A stretch of 64,000 nucleotides of DNA from Cyclaneusma minus (taxonomy: Eukaryota > Ascomycota > Leotiomycetes > Marthamycetales > Marthamycetaceae), in NCBI GenBank assembly GCA_037179335.1, contig JAKZHN010000018.1, positions 718,329 through 782,328 of the forward strand, given 5' to 3'. Positions 45,101-54,000 of this stretch are shown piece after piece. Within the stretch, counting starts at the first letter, position 1. Each line of letters begins with the position of its first letter. Both the position numbers and the translations under genes were made by a program. The notes beneath the pieces were generated by a model. That model searched no databases, was not told the DNA's origin, and saw nothing but the letters and a program-made list of their open reading frames with translations.

Positions 45101-48100
45101 CTCGCCTTCACTGAAAGCATCATCCCAATCACTTTCAGGGATACTATCGCCACGGTTCAGTCTCACAGGAGATTGGAAGGCAAGACTAGCACGAGGCTCA
45201 TCAACGAAAGGATCTTCTTGCTCGACCGCTGGAGAGTAGTGAGGAGACTGATCCACAGTCATAGCTGTGAAGCGACGAGGAGTGGGGCTGAGTGCGTCAC
45301 TTCGCATGTGATTAGCTGGCTGCAAGCGGACAGGCGAATCTTTCTCCAGACTCTCCATTTGGATGTGGCGTCGAGGACTAGGTTGGTGCCAGCGAGGAGC
45401 ATCTGGGTCGCGATTGACGCCCAGCTCGGAGCCTGGTGCATTCAGATGACGCATAACTGCATCGATCTCTTCGTATGTTGGTTCCCTCTTTGGAGATTCT
45501 TCAATCTCAGTGGGACCAACATACGGTGATGTGATGGTAACCTTGCGAGGAGTCTCCTGGATAGATTCATCCTGGACAGTAGCATCCACAATTGCGGCAT
45601 CATGAGACAAATCTTCCTCCAAAGAGTACTCATTCGTCGAGTCATTCTGGAGTTGACGTGGAGGAGAAGGACTTCCTGCAAACATGGAAGCCTTAATGCC
45701 AGTCTTCGCCGGCTTAGCATCAGGCTTGGGCAGAGTTGGCTGAAGTGTAGGAGGGGCAAGAACTGGTGCAGGCTGAGCAGCTGGAAAGACTGCAGCATTT
45801 CCAAAGTTGAACGAGAACGTCTCGGCTTCGGGCAAGAACGGCTTAGCCGTAGCAGACAAGGAGTTCTTCTTGTGCTTCTTGGCCGGGTCCGGCTTGACAG
45901 CGGCCTCTGGGATGATCTCAACCTCGTCCTTGTCACTATGCATGCCTTCGTTATCAGTCGTGACCTCGGTGACACTCCGTTCAAGGAAGTTGCTGGCAGC
46001 ACTGAAGTCCTCGGCCTGCTTGGGATCCTTGAATTCCCAAGGCGCAAATCCATTGGCGGAAGACTTAGTCTCGCCTGATACATTCCGTGAGGATGTACTC
46101 TCCTCCACCTGTTTCTCGGTGTCAGATAACAGCGTAGAGTCTTCCGTAGAGTTTTCAGCAGAGTTCTCCTTATCGACTCCCTTGCTAGACAGTTTCGTAG
46201 CCTCCTTGGCAGGCGACTGCTCTCGGCTTGTCTCCTGGAGCGGCTGCAAAGGCTCGCTGTGATCTGCAAACAGAGGAACAGAATCGCCATCCGGTCCAGC
46301 AGACTTGGCGCGCTTATTGCGCCACGCTGCTTGAGTGATACGCCCATCAATGTCCTCAGTTGTTGAGGTGTCGACCCTAGTAAGCGGTTTGCCATCTGGA
46401 CTATCGGGACGCACAATGGGTATCGCTTTGGATTGTTTGGATGGCTTGACAGCCTTGGCCAGATTCATGTCAATGTTACCAAAGATCTTTCCAGCATTGT
46501 TTTGTGGCAGTTCAATACCAGAGTGCGCGCTACCGACAGACGTCGAGAACACAGATTGCGTAGGAGTAAACACAGGAGCATCAGGCCTGAAGGTTGCTCC
46601 AGCAGGCGGAGAGAAGCTGAAATCGCTCTGTCCTGGCTTGAAAACAGGGGCAGCTGGATTGACACGGCTGGCCATAGATCCAAACGAACTGGTACTCGGA
46701 TTTTCCTGATGTCCCGACGATTGGCCAAACCTGAAAGCGGAAGTCTGTGCAGGCTGGAAAGGAGCACTGGTGAAATTGAACTGGCCAGCATTGAATGAGC
46801 CGGTCGGATTGAATGCTGCCGCAGCAACATTGAGCTTCGAAAATGTCGAGGACAGTTTCTTGGAATCCCCTGGACGCGTGGAGCTGCTCACCGAGCTGGA
46901 CAGCGGCTGCTCATCGGCCCAAGGGTTGGTGCCCAGGGAAGTCATTCTCTCATGCTCACTGGCTCGAATTCTGTTAAAACTGGGCGTGTCAAGATCGCTG
47001 GGGTTCGTCTCAACATCAGTGACGGCAGCTTTCAATTCAGCACTGAGTAGGGCTTCCTGGCTAGCTGCCTCATCATCATTGAAAGGTCGCTGCGACAGCG
47101 AATGACCACGATTATGAGGTTGGGGATGATGCAGCATAGGACCTTCCTCTTTCTCGGGACTGGTAGATGCAAATCTCGAGGCACTCAGACCGACCTTTCC
47201 AGACAAGTTTGCTGGGTATTCTGCCGAAGCCACAGTAGCCTTGGCGGCATTCGCGCTTGGCTCGAAAGTCGTATCAGAATGCGGGCTGTAGTCTTCATGC
47301 TCCAGCTCGCGTTGCATTTGTTCTTCGAGATGATATTCAGCATCGTCGATTTCCTTCTGCAGACTTGCGCTAGGATTGTGGCCAACAGGTCGAGCCTGAG
47401 GAGTCTTCGATGGGCTCTTGCTTCCGTAGCCATTGCTTCCATAGCCATTGCTTCCATAACCATCCTCCAAATCAAGATGAGAGTATTCTTGTCGCAAAGA
47501 CGAAGATGGATCTGCCGAGGCGGATCTTTGCTGCTGGAACTGTTGGAGCTGCTGTTGCTGCAAAAGCTGCGCGTGCAGCTGGTTCTGGCGTTGTTGCAAC
47601 TGCATAGCGGCATCGCCTGGCGGGAAGTAGTTGTCCTGGACAAATGGAGACATCGGAGACACCATAGAATTGAGCGCCCCAATAGATGGAGAGCCGCCTC
47701 GAGCAAGGCCTTGCTGGTACAGCATCTGCTGTTGTGGCGACCAAACACCTGGAGACAGTGCTTGCGGGTACGAGAATGGCGAGCCGAAGGGGTGCTCCGA
47801 ATTGGTTTGAGAGACTGAACGCATCGCCGGGTACTTTTGCATGTGAGCTTGCATTTGCATTGGCGTAGGCGAAGTCGTAGAACCCATGTTCGAACTTTGA
47901 CTCGTCGATGGTCCCGGGCCGTTCATGAATGGCGAGAACGTGTTTTGCTGTTGCGTCGGATGGCTGCTTGTGGCAGATGAGGTCGGGAGTGGTGGAGAGA
48001 AAGGCAGTGGAGGATATTGAATCGACATAGGTCGGCTTATGGAGGCAGACGGAGCGCGTGAAATAACAGGGGCGGGCGGATCGTCGTCGCCAAAAGATAC

Positions 48101-49543
48101 TCCCAAAGCCCTCAGTTTGGCTTCTGCTAGCTCATTCACATAGGCATCCCATTCACGTTTGTCGGGTATGCTGACCCTGAATTGTCGCATAGCTCTCTCT
48201 TGCACAACGTCACTCATATCCGGCCACATCTCTCTGCTCTGTCCCAAGCTCTGATTGTAGGCATTATCTTCGTTCACTGCGGTAAGATTAAAACCAGAAG
48301 TATCGTATCCGAGTTGCTCCCATTCACGGAACATTCTCTCAACTTCTGCAGGAGTCATGGGTGCTGGAGCATGCCCGGGCTTTCCACGATTTTCGTCCAA
48401 GGGCAGCAGAATGGCGAGCGTCTTTCCTTTCCATGATATCTTCTTTTTGGTGCGCTGAACTGCTGGCTCGGGGGTCGTAGCAGTTTGTGGAGCAGCTGGA
48501 GTTTGGGAATTGGCAACTGGAATTTGGGAATTCGCAGCTACTGCAGCCTCTTTCGACACGGGTGCGGCAGAGGCGCGCCACTCAGGCAGTGGTTTCTCCT
48601 GTGAGTTCTCCTGTGGGGGACTGGGCAACGGCTTCTCCTCCAGCGCCCATGGTGTGCGAGACAGAGTGGCGCTGCCAGGCAGCGAAACGCGTGGCACCGA
48701 CATATCTGCGTCGATTGATTCTGGAAATACCAACGATGGTGTTTCAAAGTCTTCCGGACGAATAGTTCCGTCCGTCAGCTGCCTGCGATGCGAAATCCTA
48801 CGAGCACTATCTCCCGTTTCCAAGACAGTTTTGGGCGTCGGCGTTTTAGGGTCTTCCAGCCAATCTTCCCCTTCCCTCGAATGATGCGAGCGGCTCAGCG
48901 AAGAGCGCCCACTACTTCCCGTACCGTCACTGAGCCAATTGGCGCGTTCAGTCTCGGAATCGGCTTCCGTGTGCTGGCGTATCCAATCTTCCGTCAGACC
49001 TCTGTCTGGTCTTCGGACTCGGTTCAGCAAGACAGCAGCACTCAAGCCAGATTGTGGGGCTGCATTTAGATTGAACTCGTTGATATTGGAGATTGTGAGC
49101 GAGCGCGTGGAGGGACGCGGGCGCAAGTACGGAGTGTGGAATACAAGGTGTTGTACAGGAGAGCCTGAGCCTGATGTCTCGGGGCTTATTTGAGAGTCCT
49201 GTTCTATCAGAGACTCAGGTGGTTCTTGATATGGTGAGCCCCAGCTGGCAGTATAGTAGTGACTAGACGCAGTTCGAGGCCGCGGCGGCGGTGTTCGCTC
49301 TCGCAGGAAATCCAAAGCTCGCGGATGGAGAGTGGGAGCCTGGAGGAATGGCACAACCGGTGATGAGCCTCCTTCTTCAGCGGTCGAAGTGGTCGAGAGC
49401 ACCGGGGACGATGGGGCGGTCGGCCGTGGAGCGTGCAGAGGGAGATCGGGACTGCCTTCCTGCGCATATGAAGCACGAGGAGGGGGCGAGGAGGCTGGAG
49501 CAGACGTTTTTGGCGGCTGCACAGGATCGGACGAGGTCAGCAT
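42140..49543 (-). CDS. Giant coiled-coil protein, 2467 residues
   Basis: One uninterrupted exon. Residues 1-360 are Ser/Pro-rich. A compact conserved-looking segment follows (~365-485): ISWKGKTLAILLPLDENRG, VERMFREWEQLGYDTSGFNL and REWDAYVNELAEAKLRALGV. Residues ~650-715 are Gln-rich, then have three GYGSNG-type repeats. About 920-1010 and 1250-1300 hold FG/FNF/FSF motifs. From ~1580 to ~2265 the protein is a long coiled coil with internal repeats (EEAVERRMPP twice, LEALRNIVE twice, LEARLAE twice). The C-terminus is Ser/Arg-rich with a short acidic patch (DDEGDDEDSS). The layout suggests a cytoskeletal or spindle-pole scaffold, but I cannot name an orthologue. UGP1 lies upstream on the same strand. 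Confidence 0.85.
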   Translation of the reverse strand: MLTSSDPVQPPKTSAPASSPPPRASYAQEGSPDLPLHAPRPTAPSSPVLSTTSTAEEGGSSPVVPFLQAPTLHPRALDFLRERTPPPRPRTASSHYYTASWGSPYQEPPESLIEQDSQISPETSGSGSPVQHLVFHTPYLRPRPSTRSLTISNINEFNLNAAPQSGLSAAVLLNRVRRPDRGLTEDWIRQHTEADSETERANWLSDGTGSSGRSSLSRSHHSREGEDWLEDPKTPTPKTVLETGDSARRISHRRQLTDGTIRPEDFETPSLVFPESIDADMSVPRVSLPGSATLSRTPWALEEKPLPSPPQENSQEKPLPEWRASAAPVSKEAAVAANSQIPVANSQTPAAPQTATTPEPAVQRTKKKISWKGKTLAILLPLDENRGKPGHAPAPMTPAEVERMFREWEQLGYDTSGFNLTAVNEDNAYNQSLGQSREMWPDMSDVVQERAMRQFRVSIPDKREWDAYVNELAEAKLRALGVSFGDDDPPAPVISRAPSASISRPMSIQYPPLPFSPPLPTSSATSSHPTQQQNTFSPFMNGPGPSTSQSSNMGSTTSPTPMQMQAHMQKYPAMRSVSQTNSEHPFGSPFSYPQALSPGVWSPQQQMLYQQGLARGGSPSIGALNSMVSPMSPFVQDNYFPPGDAAMQLQQRQNQLHAQLLQQQQLQQFQQQRSASADPSSSLRQEYSHLDLEDGYGSNGYGSNGYGSKSPSKTPQARPVGHNPSASLQKEIDDAEYHLEEQMQRELEHEDYSPHSDTTFEPSANAAKATVASAEYPANLSGKVGLSASRFASTSPEKEEGPMLHHPQPHNRGHSLSQRPFNDDEAASQEALLSAELKAAVTDVETNPSDLDTPSFNRIRASEHERMTSLGTNPWADEQPLSSSVSSSTRPGDSKKLSSTFSKLNVAAAAFNPTGSFNAGQFNFTSAPFQPAQTSAFRFGQSSGHQENPSTSSFGSMASRVNPAAPVFKPGQSDFSFSPPAGATFRPDAPVFTPTQSVFSTSVGSAHSGIELPQNNAGKIFGNIDMNLAKAVKPSKQSKAIPIVRPDSPDGKPLTRVDTSTTEDIDGRITQAAWRNKRAKSAGPDGDSVPLFADHSEPLQPLQETSREQSPAKEATKLSSKGVDKENSAENSTEDSTLLSDTEKQVEESTSSRNVSGETKSSANGFAPWEFKDPKQAEDFSAASNFLERSVTEVTTDNEGMHSDKDEVEIIPEAAVKPDPAKKHKKNSLSATAKPFLPEAETFSFNFGNAAVFPAAQPAPVLAPPTLQPTLPKPDAKPAKTGIKASMFAGSPSPPRQLQNDSTNEYSLEEDLSHDAAIVDATVQDESIQETPRKVTITSPYVGPTEIEESPKREPTYEEIDAVMRHLNAPGSELGVNRDPDAPRWHQPSPRRHIQMESLEKDSPVRLQPANHMRSDALSPTPRRFTAMTVDQSPHYSPAVEQEDPFVDEPRASLAFQSPVRLNRGDSIPESDWDDAFSEGEDEKLHNRAAFFDKRVNDLVGGLLAERLEPIEQLLRESISKTRAPSSRRNRRSVSGELPESDADDEDDEGFPRASASPRRDRKLEKIRAIVNEALTNHSRPTTAVAPPVEENKLDATMVLRALDEMRQHFDQQMHSPSDLREIVEEAVERRMPPAPQPDEAAKPNELEALRNIVEQAVDAKTQELEALRNIVEEAVERRMPPLPKPDEVIIAKNQDLEARLAEMTKRVEEAEQNARAAAAGRVQDLEARLAEQKQTLINAIEKTEREVKKRRDAEDRTSEIQRLLRISSEEEDRLREVVADRDQKLRAIEDARMKTAMRTSMLEAGQANALKREAELGNRIHILEGELHEARGAGSRWQLEAERAMEAAKRHSDDAEQANETNLELRRTVERLRTQMEESIRVREGIRRKFNEIQEDMANASREVTLEHAKRAKREQELIARQEVLDARLQAESKTRERLERELERLEGGERQGMRAVSDCKKLETMVAELRAENHEVHKSALKYQREFEEARESGLSEVQRTRVYMQQEVDSANHQVNMVRDELESQILHLRNELDQTRMDADTVKAKHEMLLEEASNSKTKTIAELTEKYENQIEELKIRHERALGNAVEDGQRSEQNLLERLTLSAERSEHLQDRVSHLEEKLEIAKSAAAAAVQAAKAAGAAQSANSYQQASNSAVSNLPEKVSPQALRESILVLQEQLQDREQKIEKLESELSTVDRDAPSKITKRDDEISWLRELLAVRMGDLQDIINTLSSENYDPEAVRDAAIRLRANLQMEEQERERAMNGGSAINLPNIANTIRDVASPRVVQAVGPLAAAWGNWRKSRTGSLVDRPSTASQASRPSPSNAQSFLNGLMTPPASARPADGRGLAGTQSARAGLQPTAFGSTGRRFTTDQLANRPRNPVASTSRRGEMRGASPSSKRNGLGMGMSERERMPQTPPMLRPSSYDADAREAQESFSDAGFDDEGDDEDSSVALEGADLRR

Positions 49544-51096
49544 AGGTGCATGTGCGGAGAAGGTGGCAGCGGAGGAGAAGTGCGGTGCTGGCTATCAGGG
49601 TCTAGGGTATATAGGGGACTCACGTTGGGGACGAGCGCAGACGAAGCCTTAGTCGTCTACACTCAGCTATCTGCTAGCAACAGTGGATCGCGGGAGTGGC
49701 AGAGGCAGGGACAGCCCGGGGCGGTCGTAGGCGGTCGCTGCGTGGTATTCAGTGACGCGAAGGGTCGAAGCGGACGTTCAGTCAATAAACACACGTTGCA
49801 AGGCAAAAAGATTGATTAGTGGTGCACCAATGGGACTAAAGGAACGGCATTGCACCAATGGGCCAGAAGAGACGCGTGCCGCGACGAACACACACACCTG
49901 CAGCCCGCAGCAGCGCAATTGGCAGATCGGGGGCCCGCAGCGACGTGTGCTGGACGGCGGGAGACAGTTCGATGCTCGCTGCACAAATTATTCGATGTTG
50001 GTCGTGTCCGTGGTGAAGCTCTACCAAATTCCGGCTCAGGAGCACAGGCTGGTGCGAAGGCTCATTTACACATCTTTGACAGCCTGCAGACAAGGATCAC
50101 GTCCTGGCTAGCCGAGGATCTATTCTTGCCGCCTTATTTCTAGACGAACCCAAAATCGTCCACCGCGGCCAGGAACAAAAGGGGCACAGAGGGTGTGCTG
50201 CCAAAACGGCCACAGAATGGTGGGGAAATGAGCCACTAATTACCGCTACTTGTAGAGCCTCGGCGCCATCGCGAATTCAATGTAAATAAAACCTGCCCAT
50301 TACATTACATTGTTCCCTTCCGATAACTTGGCATGTTTTCTCAGGTACTCAAAATCGCTTCTACAAGTGTCTTCAATTCCTGATATTTTCTAGCCTTGAA
50401 CTGCTCCTAAGTACCAGGTAGTACCGATCGAAAAAAAAAGGTACCATTCGTGAGAAAGTCCAAGGTATTAATCCGGTACAACGATCTCATATCCAGCCCA
50501 TCATCATATGAGAACTAACTACATCGTTATCCCCAAGTCCCAACCATCCATCCGCAGCGGCTGAGACCCGCCCCGCCAGCACGTTTCCCACACCGTTACT
50601 TGTGAACCGTCCAAATGTCACTTGTGTACCCACCACCGGCACACGTAACACGACTCTGGCACCATGTCTACTTTCTTCAGATCTGCTAAAAGGCAGTGAA
50701 ATCTCAGACATCCACAACCACAACATCGTCACAGAAATCACAACGTCACAATCATCACAGACACAAATATACAGTTTGAAAGCCTTGTATCTTTCCACTA
50801 CCCTAGTCTACCTAGCGGTATCTAAAGCTTCTCAGAAAGGCTCAATACACAGCAGCATCCTACTTCGTGTACGGCAGGAAAAGTGACTTAAGCATGGAAA
50901 CAATCGTCCCGATCTTCCATCCGAAATCTAACCGTTGTGTATCCGTCGCATGAATAAAAAAAACCCATGCGAGAAACCCATAGACGCGGACGTGAGGAAT
51001 GCCAGGTCAGCGCAGAGCGCACCAGAGGCAGAAGCCGCAAATCATCTAAAACAGCACCGCAATGATCTCTAAGAAGAAGAACAACGGTCGCCGAAT
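49544..51096. other. Spacer between UGP1 and the coiled-coil gene
   Basis: Holds the UGP1 3' end and the promoter of the coiled-coil gene, both on the minus strand. No gene was recognised. Confidence 0.55.
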
Positions 51097-54000
51097 TTAG
51101 TGCTCAAGCAGTCTCAAGCTTCCCTGCACCACCACGTTCTCCAGGATCGAACCAGGAGGAATGTCGATGGTCTGGCCCTCAGTAGCAACGATGATAACCG
51201 TGCCCTTGAGCGTCACACCGCGTCCCAGGTTCACAGCACCCGTAATCGTCAAGTGGTCAAGCTCAATGATCTTGGGGATGCTACTAATGCGCTTCTGGAA
51301 GTCCGAGACCTTCTTGAAGTCGTTGCCCAGCTTGATCAAGGGAGCGCCGCCGAAGCGGTTGGGGTCGATCTCGAGCTGGCCGTGCGCGAGCGAGTAGAGA
51401 TCGGACTTGACGAGCATGAGGTCGGAGCAGGTCTTGACGGGCAAGAAGCGGCGACGGGGGACGTTGACACCGTGGGCGTTGTGGAAGTGGCGGATGGCGG
51501 CACCCACAGCGGTCTCGAGCTGGACGATAGAGACGTCCGACTCGCCCTTCTTGTCGGTGGGGATGGACTTGTTGTTGGGGATGATTTCCATCTCGAGCTC
51601 GTTGTTCTCCACAATGCGCTTGATGGCCTTGAGGTTGAGCCAGATGTTGTTGGTGTTAAAGTACTTGAACTTCTTGATGGACTTGAACTCGTTGACGTGC
51701 TCCTTGGGGACTTGGGCAAGTTCCAGGAGGCGGACAGAGCCCTCGTAGTCAATGATGGTACCACCCTTGACATCGGCCTTGGTCTTGTCGGTCAACTCCA
51801 TGATGTACTCGGCCTTGGTCTCCATCATGTGTTGCAAGATGCGGAGATCGACGACAGCGCCCAAGTTGTCAACGTTGGACAAGAAGATGACTTCGACACC
51901 ACGAGCAATGAGCTTGTCGAGGATGCCAGAGTTGTACAGAGACTCAAACACGTCACCGTGGCCTGGAGGGTACCAGTCGGAAATGGGAGAGTCAAAGGTC
52001 TTGGGTGCAGGAAGCAGAGAGTCCTTCAAGATACGGGGGTAGCGGGACTGGTTGAAAGTCATGATGTCGATCTTGTGTCCCTCGTACTTCCTGATGATGT
52101 TCTGGGTGTCATCATCGGTGTTGAACGAGTTCATCAGGACGAAAGGAACGTTGACATCGTAGGTGCGGTTGAGGTGCTCAATCTGACGGACAGAAAGATC
52201 GAGGAAGGACATTCCCTCGCGAACCTCAATCACGGACTTGGGACCAACGCAACCCATGGAAGTACCGAGACCACCGTTGAGCTTCAGGACAGCGAGCTTG
52301 CTGAGGAATTCAACGGATTGGGTGTTGGCCAGAGAACCGTAGTCGACGACTTGGTTCTCAGCAGGAGGAGCAATGCGGTCCCAGTCGCTAAATGAGAGAT
52401 TAGCATCAATTGCAGCACCACAGAAGCAGACACAGGGCTGTAGTAACTTACATGGTGTTGGCCTTGTTCTTGTCGTTCAAGTATCTGCGGAACAGAGCAA
52501 AGAAGTTGTCCATCTCAGTCTCGAAGAGCTGTTGACGGATTAGCCATGTTCAGAATGGGAAACCCGCGGAAATGCTTACCTGCTTCTGCTTGGGGTCCTT
52601 GACGGTATCAGCCAAGTTGTTGAGGGCATTGCGCATCTGGCTGGCAGCAACGGAAGTCGAGGTATTCTCAAAAGCCTGTCCGCTTTCCATTAGTCTGACA
52701 TTTCCCTCCAAACACTTGGGCAAGTGAACAGGAGTTGCAAGCAGCCCAGCAGCAGCTTCGGAGACACTGTAAGTAGCGGTAGATGACGATGCATGGCTCG
52801 GAACCTGGTTCAGTCCATCCGTCAAGAGTCGAGGCGACTTCTTCTTAAATCCGCCCTCAAGAGCCGTGATAGCTTTCGCGACGAAACCTGGCTTCGCAGG
52901 GGCGATGGCATTGGAAAATCTTCGCTCAGTGCGGATTGGCGGCGGACCAAAACCAGCGGGCGAGGAAGGGAGGTCAGGAAGATCCGGAATCTCGATACCA
53001 GCCCAACCGGCCAGGGCGGGGTTCTTGAGGATGAACGAGTACACGTCCAAGAACTCGAATTGCTTCTTCATAGCCTCAATGATTCTCTCAGGATCATGCA
53101 AAAGCTTCCCGAAAGCTCGGGCATCCTTCAGATCCTTCTCAGTCATATCTTGGCTGCCAAGCTCAACCACCATGGGGTAGTCCAAGCCGGTGACTTCATT
53201 GTACTCGGCCATAGGGTCGTCGTGAATGTAAGAACGCCACGCAAATGAACCACGGAAACACCTGGGGGGATGCTCGGTCCATTCGAAGCCATGGGGGCTT
53301 GGAACGACATACTTCATGACCCCAGGAAGATAGAGGACACAGCGGTCAGAGACACGCTCGTCGAAATACTCGATTGAAATGGTCTGCTCAACTTCCTCGG
53401 ACTCGAGGTTAGGCTCATCTTGATAAGTTGTGAGGTGGTCCGGAACGAGATGCGTAGAAAACGCATCATCATAGCTCATGATGCTCGATGCATCGTCGCC
53501 ATCGCCCCTTCCCACTCTGTCTCTTCTGCCCTCCACAGTTGGTTCGGACAGTCCCAGGATAGCCCTGGCCTTGGGTGTTGTCATGGCGCGGGTAATAGAG
53601 AGGATCGAGGACGACAACTTCGCGGCGAAGCCCATGGGCTTAGGAGCATGATCGATCGCTTGAGCAAGGATTCTCATATCTTCCATGACGCGCTCAAACT
53701 GGAGCCTCTGATCGCCCGAGTCATCGGACTGGCCCGAAGCGGAGGCTTCGTCGTCATCGGTGGCACGACCCTTGCCCTTGACGTCTCTGGGGATGCCAGA
53801 GGTGTCAGTCTCTTTCTCGCCGACCTGGTAAGATCCAGTGGTGCGACCGGGGACCTTGTAAGGGACCTTGAAGCCAGCCGTGATGATCGGCTTCTCGCCA
53901 TCCTCGTAGTAGGATTGTGTTGCGCCTGAGACCGATGATGCGCCCGGGACGGCAGATTCGCCGATGGTGCTTGGGGAAGCAGTATTGCCCAAGCCGGTGG

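Noticed and set aside
51100..52395. 431-codon plus-strand ORF
   Set aside because: It is the exact antisense of UGP1 exon 4, open because of codon bias in that gene.
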